A stretch of DNA of 64,000 bases from Deltaproteobacteria bacterium (GTDB lineage: Bacteria > Desulfobacterota > Binatia > UBA12015): the NCBI GenBank assembly GCA_029262355.1, contig JAJCZO010000191.1, forward strand, positions 1 to 64,000, written 5' to 3'. Position numbers and translations under genes: made by a program. The first letter of the stretch is position 1. The number at the start of each line of letters is the position of its first letter. The notes below the pieces were generated by a model. The model was not told the origin of the DNA. It ran no database searches and saw only the letters and a list, made by a program, of their open reading frames with translations. Of the stretch, positions 45,331-54,999 are shown one piece after another.

Positions 45331-46412
45331 GAGCCGTCATCGGCCTCGCGGCTCTGCTGTTCGCACTCCCGGCGGCGGCGCACCAGGAAGACACGAGCTA
45401 CACGCGCATCCAGCTCGAGGAGGGGCGCATCACGACCGTGGCGACCTTCGACCTCCACGTCCTGGGCCGCCTCTCGCCGATCGACCTGAACGGCGACGAA
45501 CTCATCACAGCACAGGAGCTCGCCTCGGCCGCGCCCGGGGTGCAGGCGTACCTGAGCGCACGCATCGGCCTCGCTGTCGACGACGGAGCCCCCGACCTCG
45601 GCACGGCCTTGGCCCCCGTGTGGCCGGAGAACGTCTCATCGGCACGAAGCGGCGACTGGTCACAGACCCTGGTCGACTTCCCGTTCACCCGCGAAATCGG
45701 CGCGCATCCAGAGCTCATCACCCTGGACTACACGACGTGGCCCGAGCTCGGCCCAACCCACACCAACCTCACCAGCATCCGCCAAACCGGCTACGCCGAG
45801 CAGGAGATCGTCTTTACCGAGGCCGAGCCGGACTTCGACTACTTCTCCGAAGCGCCGGCTTCGCGGTGGGAACAGTTCGGCCGCTTCCTGCGCCTCGGGG
45901 CCGAGCACATCTGGGCGGGGCTCGACCACGTGCTCTTCCTGGTCGCCCTGCTGGTCGTGAGCCGCCTCGGCGAGCTGCTGCAGATCATCACGGCGTTTAC
46001 CGTCGCGCACTCCATCACGCTGGCGCTCGCCGTCCTGGAGATCGTCGAGCTACCCTCTCGGTGGGTCGAAGCGGGAATCGCCGCGACGATCGTCTGGGTA
46101 GCGTATCAGAACCTCCGAGGACACGGCGGCGCACATCGGTGGCGCCTCACGTTCGCCTTCGGCCTCGTGCACGGATTCGGCTTCGCGGGCGTACTGCGCG
46201 AGCTCGAGCTTCCCGCCGCCAGCCTCTTGCGCTCGCTTGCCGCGTTCAACATCGGGGTCGAACTGGGCCAAGTCGCTCTGGTGGCATCGCTCTTCCCGGT
46301 GATCGCCCTCCTTCGCCGAACACCCGTCGCGACCAGCGCGATGACGGGCGTCTCCGCGGCGGTCGGCGTCGCCGGTATCGCCTGGTTCGTCGAGCGGATC
46401 TGGCTCACGTAG
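45327..46412 (+). CDS. HupE/UreJ-like membrane protein with exported N-terminal region
   Basis: 361 residues from a GTG at 45327 overlapping the PHP gene stop (GTGA). A signal peptide (ALLFALPAAA) leads into a ~180-residue extracytoplasmic part with an EF-hand-like DLNGDELITAQE. Six or so membrane helices follow: GAEHIWAGLDHVLFLVALLVV, ITAFTVAHSITLALAVLEIV, AAFNIGVELGQVALVASL. The His-containing first helices (H-x-x-x-G-x-D-H and AHS) are characteristic of HupE/UreJ_2 proteins, proposed nickel or cobalt transporters. Coupling to the PHP protein suggests metal supply or a joint envelope function (inference). Confidence 0.82.
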   Translation: MRAVIGLAALLFALPAAAHQEDTSYTRIQLEEGRITTVATFDLHVLGRLSPIDLNGDELITAQELASAAPGVQAYLSARIGLAVDDGAPDLGTALAPVWPENVSSARSGDWSQTLVDFPFTREIGAHPELITLDYTTWPELGPTHTNLTSIRQTGYAEQEIVFTEAEPDFDYFSEAPASRWEQFGRFLRLGAEHIWAGLDHVLFLVALLVVSRLGELLQIITAFTVAHSITLALAVLEIVELPSRWVEAGIAATIVWVAYQNLRGHGGAHRWRLTFAFGLVHGFGFAGVLRELELPAASLLRSLAAFNIGVELGQVALVASLFPVIALLRRTPVATSAMTGVSAAVGVAGIAWFVERIWLT

Positions 46413-46443
46413 CCGAGGTGGGGCGGCCCGCCAATGCACTTGG

Positions 46444-48309
46444 CTAGGGTGCAACCTCGCACGGGTACGGCTCCACACCCGGAATCACGGTGACGAAGTC
46501 GCCCTCCTCCACCCGGTTCTCGATCGTGTCCGGCTCGGTGATCGCACGCCAGAACCAGTCGGCCATGACCTCGCCGTCGACTTCGCCAAGGAAGAGCTCT
46601 TCGCGCAGCGATACGACGTGGGTGCTCACGTCCGACACGCTCGTAAAGTAGTAGTTGATGCCGGGCAGGTCCTTGGTGTCACAGTAGGACTGGCGGAGCG
46701 TGTTGATCCAGAACACTTCGTCGTCGAAGAACGCGTCGTTCTGCTGGGTGTTGTCCTTCGGGTTGCTCAGGATGAGGAACTGCTGCTCGGGCACCTGTTT
46801 CAGGCGCGGGGAGGCGGCGCGGTACAGGTTCGGTCCGATCGCGCAGCTGCCCTGGAAGCAATACGGTGGCAGGTTCTGCCCCACGCCCCACGCCGGGATC
46901 TTCACGTCGCCAAGGCCGCTCACTCCGAGCACGGAACCGTTGTCCAGCGCGAGGCCCGCATCCGGGAACGCGGCGGTGCGCGGCCACAGCAGGTCGTCGA
47001 GCAGCCAGTGGTAGTTGTACAAGGTGCCGTAGCCACCGGCCGACCAACCGCCGAACAGCGCGAGGATCTCGTCGGGACGGAAGCCGGCGCCGCCTTCCGC
47101 GTCCATCACCTTCCAGATCACGTCGCGCGTCATCTGGATCGCGGCGCGAAGGTTCACACCGCCGAAGCGGGGCACCGCGACCTCATCGAACTCTTCGACG
47201 ACGCCACCGCCAGTGAAGACATCCTGGTTGCAGTACGGGAGATAGACCTTGGTCCAATCCGCGAACGGGCTGACCTCGGGATCGGTCGACGCGATGCCGA
47301 CGCTCAAAGGCTCGTCATCCATCGCCGTAAAGAGGCCCGGGGAGCCTTCGAAGCGCGCCGCGCAGTCTGCGCCGAAGACACAGACACCGCCGCCTTGCAG
47401 GCCGATGAGAATTCGGTCGAGAGGCGCACCCTCAGGCGCGAGGCGGATGTGGAACGCGAAGTCGCTTCCGTCGCCGCACATCGAGCCCCACTTGTCGCCA
47501 TCGACGATCACCTGCATATACTCGCCCCGCGGCGCTTCGAACTCGGCGTTGGTCGGGCCGCAGTTGAGGTTGATCGGCCGGGGATCGGCCTGACCCGTCG
47601 CGGTGATGCAATCGATCTGCTGGGCCGAGCGCGACACGTAGGTTTCGGGAGTCACGGCGACCAGACTGCCGAGATCCGTGCAAGCCGCTTCGATCGCCGA
47701 CTGCGCGGTCGCCGCGAGGTTCGCTCGCTCCTCGTCAACGCTGGCCGCGGAGCAATCTCCGTCGACGAGACACGCGTTGATCGCCGCCAGCGCGTCGTCG
47801 ACCATCGTCGCCGCCGCCCCGTGTGCGGCCGCGAGGCACGCCTGCGCATCACCATCGACGTTCGGCCAAACGGCACCCTGCGGCCCACCGAAGGTACGCC
47901 AGGCGAGCGACGCAGCTTCGGATGCGCACGAGTTGCGCAGCCGTCCCACGAGCGCATCGCTCGAGAGCGAGAGGAAGTCGCCGTCGGAGCAGGACTCGCG
48001 AACGCTGTCTTCCAGATCGCCGAGTGCCACGCCCGTCGCCGCGTCGTTCCCCGCGCACGGCGCCCCCGCGGCGCTGTAGCAACCCATCACCGCCGAGCTG
48101 ACCGCCCCGATGCACGCACGAAGCGCCTCAGGCGCCGCCTCGGTGCATACCGTCACGGGCGCCGGGCTCGCCGTCGGCTCCGGAGCCGGCGTCGCATTTC
48201 CCCCTCCGTCCGAGTCGCCAGAGGAATCATCAGAATCAGAACAACCCGCCGCTCCAACGAGAACCACGAGAGCGACCGAAAAGACGAGGCGCCGAACCGG
48301 AGTGTGCAT
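46444..48309 (-). CDS. Pectinacetylesterase-like lipoprotein
   Basis: 621 residues from the ATG at 48309; the longer frame from 48534 lacks a signal. The signal peptide ends in a lipobox (VGAAG-C23), followed by a D/S/G/P-rich linker. Residues ~50-260 are a cysteine-rich helical region with evenly spaced CxxA units. The C-terminal ~350 residues follow the pectinacetylesterase family: RILIGLQGGGVCVFG, KVYLPYCNQDVFTGGG, and nucleophile Ser423 in FGGWSAGGYGTLYNYHWLLD, then CFQGSCAIGPNLY and DAFFDDEVFW. It probably deacetylates a polymer or hydrolyses an ester outside the cell. No pectin genes are nearby, so 'pectin' should not be read literally. Confidence 0.8.
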   Translation of the reverse strand: MHTPVRRLVFSVALVVLVGAAGCSDSDDSSGDSDGGGNATPAPEPTASPAPVTVCTEAAPEALRACIGAVSSAVMGCYSAAGAPCAGNDAATGVALGDLEDSVRESCSDGDFLSLSSDALVGRLRNSCASEAASLAWRTFGGPQGAVWPNVDGDAQACLAAAHGAAATMVDDALAAINACLVDGDCSAASVDEERANLAATAQSAIEAACTDLGSLVAVTPETYVSRSAQQIDCITATGQADPRPINLNCGPTNAEFEAPRGEYMQVIVDGDKWGSMCGDGSDFAFHIRLAPEGAPLDRILIGLQGGGVCVFGADCAARFEGSPGLFTAMDDEPLSVGIASTDPEVSPFADWTKVYLPYCNQDVFTGGGVVEEFDEVAVPRFGGVNLRAAIQMTRDVIWKVMDAEGGAGFRPDEILALFGGWSAGGYGTLYNYHWLLDDLLWPRTAAFPDAGLALDNGSVLGVSGLGDVKIPAWGVGQNLPPYCFQGSCAIGPNLYRAASPRLKQVPEQQFLILSNPKDNTQQNDAFFDDEVFWINTLRQSYCDTKDLPGINYYFTSVSDVSTHVVSLREELFLGEVDGEVMADWFWRAITEPDTIENRVEEGDFVTVIPGVEPYPCEVAP

Positions 48310-48745
48310 AGTCGCGGACCCTAGCACGGCCCCGGGAGCCGTCCATTCGAAAGGGCACGTCGGTTGCTTTGATATCCCAACCGGTCCCAGGCCGACGTCG
48401 TCTCCTCTCCAACGGATCTTGGACGTCGTCAGAATTCTGCCGGCCGCGAACCTCAAAACCGGGAGGGGGCATTTGCTCACTCCCGCAGCGCGGCCCCACC
48501 GAAGCCCGGCCTCATCACGACCAGGCGCTCGCACTGGGACAGGGGGGCAATCCGGGCAAGGCTTCTGCGCACCGAGATCGCGACCATCGGAAATCGGCCG
48601 GTCCTCGAGACCATGTCTCCCAGCTCCAAGGCCGACTTCATTTCGGCAATGTCCTTGCTAGTTTGGCCCCGAGACGGCCCGTTGAGGGCGTTTTCGGCGG
48701 TTCGAGCGATGACACGCGAGGGCCTGATGCGGTACGAGATCCGGC
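48310..48745. other. Intergenic region between divergent genes (436 bp)
   Basis: It separates the esterase lipoprotein (leftward) from the acyl-CoA synthetase (rightward). Several short open frames cross it on both strands, but none has a ribosome-binding site with a plausible protein. No strong hairpin, tRNA or repeat was recognised. Confidence 0.4.
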
Positions 48746-50428
48746 ATGGATCGACCCGCAGCCCTCGCGGCCCTGACCGCGCCAGGCCAGCCCTACGAGA
48801 TCGAAGACGTCGAGGTCTACGGACGTACGTGCCGCGCCTTCCGCAAGGCCCCTCCAACGTTGCGTCACCTCTTCGACGCTGGACGCAGCGACCTCACATT
48901 CATCGTCTTCGAGGACGAGCGCATCACCTTCGACGACGCCTGGCAGCAGGCATCGCGCATCGGGAAGCTCCTCGCCGAGGAGTACGGGGTAGAGAAGGGC
49001 GATCGGGTCGCCATCTCGATGCGCAACTACCCCGAGTGGATCACCACCTTCACCGCGGTGACCTCGATCGGCGCAATCGCCGTCGCGATGAACTCCCTGT
49101 GGCAGCCCGACGAGATGGCGTACGGCCTGAACGACTGTGGCGCCAAGGTGCTCCTGGCGGACGGCGAACGGCTCGAGCGCCTGTCCCGACAATCCGCAAC
49201 GTCCCCGAACCTGGTCGTCCTGGCCGTTCGCACGAACGAGACCTACGGCGTCGCTGCCCGTACCCTCGACGCCGCGCTCGCGAGCATCGCGCCGTGCAAG
49301 ATGCCCCCCGCCGACATCCACCCGAACGACGACGCGACGATTTTCTACACGTCGGGCTCGACCGGACACCCGAAGGGCGTCGTGTCGTGTCACCGCAACG
49401 TGATCACCGCACTCCTGTCATGGGAGCTCGATGCGCACGCCACCGCCAAGATGCTCGGACGCACGATCCGCGTCCCGGCGGAACAGCCGTCCACTCTCTT
49501 GGCGGTCCCTCTATTCCACGTCACCGGATCTCACGCGGTCTATCTCTCGTGTTACCGCCCGCAGCGCCGGATCGTCTCGATGTACAAGTGGGACGTCGAA
49601 CGCGCCGCCGAGCTGATCGAGCGCGAGCGCATCGGTTCGGTCGTCGCCCCGGCCGCCATGACCGGCGATCTCGTCACGACCGCTGAGAGAACGAACTGCG
49701 ATCTCAGCTCGCTCGACTTCGTAGGCGGAGGTGGCGCGCCCCGTGCGCCCGCGCAAGTCCGCAACATCGATCGCGCATTCAAAAAGGCGAAGCCCAACAC
49801 CGGCTGGGGCATGACCGAGACGAACGCCATCGGCACCGGCATCGCCGGCCGTGACTACCTCGAGCACCCCGAGAGCTCCGGACGATGCTCCGCCGTGCTC
49901 GACATCCGTATCGTCGACGACACCGGAAAGGAGCTCACGGACGGCGAACGAGGCGAGCTACAGATCCGCGGCACCTCGGTCTTCCGCGGCTACTGGAATC
50001 GCGATGATGCCAACGCCGAAACCTTCGCCGAGGATGGCTGGATGCGCACCGGCGACGTCGCCTACCGCGACGACGAAGGCTTCGTCTACATCGTCGATCG
50101 CATCAAGGACCTCGTGATTCGCGGCGGCGAGAACATTGGCTGCGGCGCGGTCGAGGCGGCCCTACTCGAGCACCCCGACGTGCTCGAGGTCAGCGTCTAC
50201 GGCGTCCCCGACGAACGACTCGGCGAAGAAGTCGGCGCGACCGTCTACGCTCTCGGCGCGGTGACCGACGACGCCCTGCGAGAGTTTCTGCAGCCCCGTT
50301 TGGCCCGCTTCGCCATCCCGCGCCACTTGCGATTCTCGACGAGCCCTCTTCCCCGAACCGCGTCGGGAAAGGTCCTGAAGCGCCAACTGCGCGAAGAAGC
50401 CGTAGACGCCCTGACGGCCGCGAGCTAG
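48746..50428 (+). CDS. Acyl-CoA synthetase (AMP-forming, ANL superfamily)
   Basis: 560 residues. The P-loop-like motif is YTSGSTGHPKGVV, followed by PLFHVTGSHAVYLSCY. The A5 motif is NTGWGMTETNAIGTG, and YRDDEGFVYIVDRIKDLVIRGGENI spans the hinge. The catalytic Lys of the C-terminal domain is in PRTASGKVLKRQL. It makes an acyl-adenylate and transfers the acyl to CoA; the chain type (fatty, branched or aromatic acid) is not determined. It precedes an acyl-CoA dehydrogenase on the same strand by about 120 bp, consistent with a beta-oxidation pair. Confidence 0.94.
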   Translation: MDRPAALAALTAPGQPYEIEDVEVYGRTCRAFRKAPPTLRHLFDAGRSDLTFIVFEDERITFDDAWQQASRIGKLLAEEYGVEKGDRVAISMRNYPEWITTFTAVTSIGAIAVAMNSLWQPDEMAYGLNDCGAKVLLADGERLERLSRQSATSPNLVVLAVRTNETYGVAARTLDAALASIAPCKMPPADIHPNDDATIFYTSGSTGHPKGVVSCHRNVITALLSWELDAHATAKMLGRTIRVPAEQPSTLLAVPLFHVTGSHAVYLSCYRPQRRIVSMYKWDVERAAELIERERIGSVVAPAAMTGDLVTTAERTNCDLSSLDFVGGGGAPRAPAQVRNIDRAFKKAKPNTGWGMTETNAIGTGIAGRDYLEHPESSGRCSAVLDIRIVDDTGKELTDGERGELQIRGTSVFRGYWNRDDANAETFAEDGWMRTGDVAYRDDEGFVYIVDRIKDLVIRGGENIGCGAVEAALLEHPDVLEVSVYGVPDERLGEEVGATVYALGAVTDDALREFLQPRLARFAIPRHLRFSTSPLPRTASGKVLKRQLREEAVDALTAAS

Positions 50429-50551
50429 GAAAGCTCGCCCCACCGCCAGACGGGCGATTCACCCCAAACTTGGTAGGAAACAGGGGACAAGACAACAGCA
50501 TCACCCACGCGGCTGCCCCTGATGCCGTCGCGCTTCAATGAGGAGAATACC

Positions 50552-51874
50552 GTGCCCGGTCTCGAGAATACCGACGAATTGTTCGACCTGAGGATGTCTG
50601 AGGGAGCGAAGCCGCTCTACGAGAAGGTGAAGAAGTTCATCGAGGACGAGGTCAACCCCGTCGTTCACGAGTTCTACGTACTCGGCGAGGGGCGCGCGGA
50701 CCGCTGGTCGTGGGCACCGGGCCAGCTCGAGCTCCTGGGCCGCGTCAAAGCCAAGGCCAAGGAACAGGGTCTCTGGAACTTCTTCCTGCCCGACGCCGAC
50801 ACGGGCGAAGGCCTGAAGAACCTCGACTACGCCTACATCGCAGGCGAGCTCGGCAAGAATCCGATGGCCTCGGAGTGTCTCAACTGCTCCGCCCCCGATA
50901 CCGGCAACATGGAAGTGCTCGAGCGCGTCGGCACCGAAGCGCAGAAGAGGGAGTGGCTCGAGCCCCTGCTCGCCGGCGAGATCCGGTCGGCGTTTGCGAT
51001 GACCGAGCCCGACGTCGCGTCCTCAGATGCGAAGAACGTGGCCTGCCGCGCCGAGCTCGTCGGCGACGACTGGGTCATCAACGGCGAGAAGTACTACATA
51101 TCCGGCGCAGGCGACCCGCGCTGCAAGATCATGATCGTGATGGCGCAGACCAGTCCCGACGCCGCGCCGCATCTCCGCCAATCGCAGATCCTGGTTCCGA
51201 AGGACACTCCGGGCGTCGAGATCCTCGAAGGGATGCAGGTCTTCGGTCAGGACGATGCGCCACACGGACACATGCACCTGCGCTTCACCGACTGCCGCGT
51301 GCCCAAGGAGAACATCCTTCTCGGCGAGGGACGCGGCTTCGAGATCTCCCAGATTCGCCTCGGCCCTGGCCGCATCCATCACTGTATGCGTTCGATCGGC
51401 GCTGCGGAGCGCGCGATCGAGCTGATGGCATTGCGTGGCCTCTCGCGCGAAGCGTTCGGCAAGAAGATTGCCCGCCTCGGCAAGAACGTCGAAGTGCTCG
51501 CAAAGGCGCGCATCGAGATCGAGTCGATGCGCATGATGGTGCTGAAGGCCGCCAAGGCGATGGACGTACTGGGCAACTCCGAAGCGCGTGTCTGGGTCAG
51601 CGCCGTGAAGGCGATGGTGCCCGAGCGCGTCTGTAAAATCATCGACGAGGCGATTCAGGTCCACGGTGCAACCGGGGTCTCGCAGTGGACGCCGCTCGCA
51701 GCCATGTACGCGGGACAGCGCACCTTGCGGCTCGCGGACGGACCGGATGAGGTCCACTGGTTCGTGGTGGGGCGCGCCGAGCTCTCGCGCTGGTCGCAGG
51801 AAGAAATCGACGCCTACAATCCAAAGGAAATGTTCGCGGCAAGCCCGGCCGGCAAGACCTTCACCGGCCCGTGA
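50552..51874 (+). CDS. Acyl-CoA dehydrogenase (ACAD10/11-like)
   Basis: About 440 residues from a GTG at 50552, favoured because GAGGAG lies 6 nt upstream; an in-frame ATG at 50522 gives 450 residues. N-terminal helical, middle beta and C-terminal helical regions are present: FFLPDADTGEGLKNLDYAYIAGELGKN, SAFAMTEPDVASSDAKNVACRAELVGDDWVINGEKYYISGAGDPRCKIMIVMAQT, and the flavin-binding region near the C terminus (ATGVSQWTPLAAMYAGQRTLRLADGPDEVHW). The DGPDEVH end and length fit the ACAD10/11 group, which acts on long or 4-hydroxy acyl-CoAs. It needs FAD and electron-transfer flavoprotein. It probably works with the upstream acyl-CoA synthetase. Confidence 0.94.
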   Translation: MPGLENTDELFDLRMSEGAKPLYEKVKKFIEDEVNPVVHEFYVLGEGRADRWSWAPGQLELLGRVKAKAKEQGLWNFFLPDADTGEGLKNLDYAYIAGELGKNPMASECLNCSAPDTGNMEVLERVGTEAQKREWLEPLLAGEIRSAFAMTEPDVASSDAKNVACRAELVGDDWVINGEKYYISGAGDPRCKIMIVMAQTSPDAAPHLRQSQILVPKDTPGVEILEGMQVFGQDDAPHGHMHLRFTDCRVPKENILLGEGRGFEISQIRLGPGRIHHCMRSIGAAERAIELMALRGLSREAFGKKIARLGKNVEVLAKARIEIESMRMMVLKAAKAMDVLGNSEARVWVSAVKAMVPERVCKIIDEAIQVHGATGVSQWTPLAAMYAGQRTLRLADGPDEVHWFVVGRAELSRWSQEEIDAYNPKEMFAASPAGKTFTGP

Positions 51875-52027
51875 GCGTAGGAAACGAGCACAATCCGTAA
51901 GATCACGACGAGGTCCCGGAGTTCCAGCTCGGGCTCCGGGGCCTCGACTGCGTCGAGGCCCGATGGCTGGTGCGATACTTCGACCGGTTGGCCCGTACCG
52001 AGCCGCTCACCGCGGACCCGTGAGGCC

Positions 52028-52789
52028 TTACCCGCGAACGACCTGTCCGCCGTCCACCGCGAAGAGCTGCCCCGTCACCCACGACGCGGAATCGGACAAC
52101 AAGAACAAGACGGCGTCAGCCATGTCCTTCGGTGTGCCCAAGCGCGATAGGGGAATCGAGGCGACGAGGCCAGCGCGGTACTCCTCGGGAACTTGTCCTC
52201 GCATCGCGTCGGTGTCGGTCGGTCCGGGGGCGATCGCATTCACGCGAATGTTCTTCTCTCCGAGAAGCTTCGCCAGCGAGTGCGTGAGGCCGTTCACGCC
52301 GACTTTTGCGACACCGTAGAAGTTGATCCCCATCCATGCGGCCGTCGATGATTGGTTGACGATCGCGCCACCACCGCGCTTCTCCATCGAGGGCACGCAC
52401 GCGCGCGAACACAGCAGCGCACCGTTCATATTCACGTTCATGAACATCAGGTAGTAGTCCCAGTCGACGTCCAGCAGCGTCCCGCGCTTCATGTCGCCGA
52501 AGATGGCAGCGTTGTTCACCAGGAAGTCGATGCCGCCGAAGGCGTCTTCCGCGGCCTTCGCCATCGCGAGCGTAGATTCTTCCGAACCCACGTCGGTCTT
52601 CACGAACGCTGCCTTCCCGCCGGAACCGTTGATCGACGCCGCCACTGCCTCGCCCTTCTGCGCGTCGAGCTCCGCGATGACGACACTCGCGCCGGCCGCC
52701 GCCAGAGCCCGGGCGTATCCCTCACCAATGCCGCCGCCGGAACCGGTGACGATCGCTACCTTGCCGCTGAAATCGTGGGTCGTGGTCAT
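52028..52789 (-). CDS. Short-chain dehydrogenase/reductase (SDR)
   Basis: 253 residues from the ATG at 52789; the frame extends to 52984 inside the upstream PDZ gene and that part is unlike SDR. TGSGGGIGEGYA is the cofactor motif, DFLVNNAAIFG the NNAG block, INQSST-type serine is in IVNQSSTAA, and Y-G-V-A-K carries the catalytic Tyr and Lys. VIAELDAQKG after beta-2 with an acidic residue favours NAD(H). The C-terminal SWVTGQLFAVDGGQVVRG is standard. It could be the 3-hydroxyacyl-CoA dehydrogenase of a nearby beta-oxidation set, but this is only a guess. Confidence 0.93.
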   Translation of the reverse strand: MTTTHDFSGKVAIVTGSGGGIGEGYARALAAAGASVVIAELDAQKGEAVAASINGSGGKAAFVKTDVGSEESTLAMAKAAEDAFGGIDFLVNNAAIFGDMKRGTLLDVDWDYYLMFMNVNMNGALLCSRACVPSMEKRGGGAIVNQSSTAAWMGINFYGVAKVGVNGLTHSLAKLLGEKNIRVNAIAPGPTDTDAMRGQVPEEYRAGLVASIPLSRLGTPKDMADAVLFLLSDSASWVTGQLFAVDGGQVVRG

Positions 52790-52925
52790 GGGCGGGACTG
52801 TACGGGACCGGGCGGGAGGTTCCAACGATTCGGCGGTCTCGACGGTCGTCCGTTCTGCAATCGCGCTCGGAGCTGTCGCCTGCGGAGTCTCGCGGCCCCG
52901 ACGCCGCTCTTCGGCTCGCCAGCGA

Positions 52926-53795
52926 TCAGCTCGGGCGCTGCGGCTCGATGGTCGCTGCATCCACTCGGATGCCCAGCGGACCACGCGGGACCATCAACCG
53001 CGTCAGGCGGCCGTTGCGCATCACCTCGATCGGCGTCAGGTGGCCGACCTCACCTTCGATCGTTGCGTCGCGAAGCTCCGTTGCGCTGAAGATGCGCTGA
53101 CCGTCGTAGCTCAACACCTCATCGCCGGGCTGCAGACCGACGCCTTCGGCGGCCGAACCGGTCATCACGTCGCCGATGGCGACGCGGTTCGGATGGCCGG
53201 TCGAGTAGAGCATCCAGTCGTAGAACTCCTCGCCGTAGTCGTCTCGCGTCGAAGCCATGTCGAACTTGAGCGCCTCGGTCTCTTCACGGAAGCGAGAGGT
53301 GTTGAGCCAGCCTTCGCGCGAGGCGATGTCGCGGAGGTATAGGCGGTCGAGCTCCATCTGGTCGACGTTCGCCTTGAACTCACGCACCGTCTGTTCGGGA
53401 AAACCAGCCCCGACCAGGGCATCGACGTCGAGCGGCCGCGGCCCCTTGGGAGCTGCGCCGTCCCCCGAAGCTGCCGCGTGGCTGCGAGCGGTCGCCTGGC
53501 CCACGCTGCCGCGTCGAACCCGGGCGAGCTCGCCGCTGAGCGAAGCGACCTCGGCAGCGAGACCCACGCGCTCTGCTCGTTCTTGCTCGAGAGCGGCCGC
53601 GAGTCCGCGGATCCGCGCGTCGTAGTCGGTCCGCGCCGAAGCCGAGACGGCCGCCGCGCCGGACTCGGCGGCAACTTCGGGCCGCGGCGCCTCTAGGGGC
53701 GCGCCGACCGGATCTCTGGAGAGAAATGCCGTCGCCCCCGCCCCGAGAGCGGCGGCGACGGCGAGGGCTGCGGCGAACTGGATTCCACGCGTCAT
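52926..53795 (-). CDS. Membrane-anchored coiled-coil PDZ protein
   Basis: 289 residues. An N-terminal hydrophobic segment (MTRGIQFAAALAVAAALGAGATAF) anchors or exports it. Residues ~58-97 form a short coiled coil (IRGLAAALEQERAERVGLAAEVASLSGELARVR). A middle region has ALVGAGFPEQTVREFKANVDQMELDRLYLRD, and a PDZ domain occupies about 195-275: IGDVMTGSAAEGVGLQPGDEVLSYDGQRIFSATELRDATIEG. There is no protease domain. It probably acts as an envelope scaffold or adaptor. It is 136 bp upstream of the SDR on the same strand. Confidence 0.85.
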   Translation of the reverse strand: MTRGIQFAAALAVAAALGAGATAFLSRDPVGAPLEAPRPEVAAESGAAAVSASARTDYDARIRGLAAALEQERAERVGLAAEVASLSGELARVRRGSVGQATARSHAAASGDGAAPKGPRPLDVDALVGAGFPEQTVREFKANVDQMELDRLYLRDIASREGWLNTSRFREETEALKFDMASTRDDYGEEFYDWMLYSTGHPNRVAIGDVMTGSAAEGVGLQPGDEVLSYDGQRIFSATELRDATIEGEVGHLTPIEVMRNGRLTRLMVPRGPLGIRVDAATIEPQRPS

Positions 53796-53897
53796 GATCG
53801 TTCCTTCGGCCCTAGCTTACGCGGGCCTCCACGCATGTCTAGATGAAACCAGCCCTAGAGCGCTTGCGCCGCGGTTCCGCACAGCTAGCTTCCCGCC

Positions 53898-54992
53898 ATG
53901 AGCAACGACGTGGTCAACTTCAACGCCGGCCCGGCGACCCTCCCCCGCCCTGCACTGGAACGCGCCCGCGCCGAGCTCTTGGACTTCGACCACACGGGCA
54001 TCTCGGTCCTCGAGCACAGCCACCGGGGCAAGGAATACGAAGCGCTCCACGACCACACGATCGCCCTACTGCGCAAGCTGATGGGGATCTCCGACGACTA
54101 CCACGTCCTTTTCATGCAGGGCGGTGCGACCGCGCAGTTCGCGTTCCTGCCGATGAACGTCCTGCGCCCGGGCGAGAGCGCCGACTACGTCGTAACCGGC
54201 AACTGGGCAAAGAAGGCCGTCAGCGAGGGGAAACACTACGGCAACCTGCGGGTTGCCGCCACGACCGAGGATGGCGGAAGCTTCAAGCGAATCCCGAAGC
54301 CCGAAGAGCTGAAGCTGGAGGCGAGCGCCCGCTACGTCCACATCACGACGAACAACACGATCATGGGCACGCAGTGGCACTGGCTGCCCGACACGAGCGG
54401 CGTGCCTCTGGTCGCTGACATGTCCAGCGACATCCTGTCCACCCCAATCGACGTCTCGAAGTTCGACCTCGTGTACGCCGGCGCGCAGAAGAACATCGGC
54501 CCGAGCGGCGTGACGATCGTGATCGCGAAGAAGGCTTTCCTCGAAGGGGCCAACACGAACATGGCGAAGGTGTTCCAGTACGCCGAGGTCGCCAAGGCGA
54601 ACTCCCTGCTCAACACCATCCCGACGTTCGGCATCTACCTGATCCGCAACGTGCTCGAGCACCTCGACCAGCGGGGCGGGGTACCTGCGATAGAGAAGCA
54701 CAACCGCGAGAAGGCCGCGCTCCTCTATGACGCGATCGACGAGGACCCGGCCTACTTTACCTGCCCCGTCGCGAAGGAAGACCGCTCCCTGATGAACCCC
54801 GTCTTCCGCCTTCCCAACGAGGAACTCGAAGCAGCAATGGTCTCCGAGGCAAAGGACGCCGGCTTCATCGGCATCAAGGGCCACCGCTCCGTCGGCGGCC
54901 TCCGCGTCTCGATGTACAACGCGATGACCCGAGAAGGCGTCGCGAGATTCGTCGAGTGGATGAAGCAGTTCGCGACGGCCCACCCTGCGTGA
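53898..54992 (+). CDS. serC: Phosphoserine aminotransferase
   Basis: 364 residues, the normal SerC length. Class V aminotransferase with VNFNAGPATLPRPALERA at the N terminus, VLFMQGGATAQFAFLPMNVL, and the PLP-binding Lys198 in YAGAQKNIGPSG. The C terminus has GIKGHRSVGGLRVSMYNAMTREGV, the SerC signature rather than that of other class V enzymes. It converts 3-phosphohydroxypyruvate plus glutamate to phosphoserine (serine synthesis) and can serve pyridoxine synthesis. No other serine-pathway gene is present in the window. A small hairpin follows at 55000-55017. Confidence 0.96.
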   Translation: MSNDVVNFNAGPATLPRPALERARAELLDFDHTGISVLEHSHRGKEYEALHDHTIALLRKLMGISDDYHVLFMQGGATAQFAFLPMNVLRPGESADYVVTGNWAKKAVSEGKHYGNLRVAATTEDGGSFKRIPKPEELKLEASARYVHITTNNTIMGTQWHWLPDTSGVPLVADMSSDILSTPIDVSKFDLVYAGAQKNIGPSGVTIVIAKKAFLEGANTNMAKVFQYAEVAKANSLLNTIPTFGIYLIRNVLEHLDQRGGVPAIEKHNREKAALLYDAIDEDPAYFTCPVAKEDRSLMNPVFRLPNEELEAAMVSEAKDAGFIGIKGHRSVGGLRVSMYNAMTREGVARFVEWMKQFATAHPA

Positions 54993-54999
54993 AGAAACG

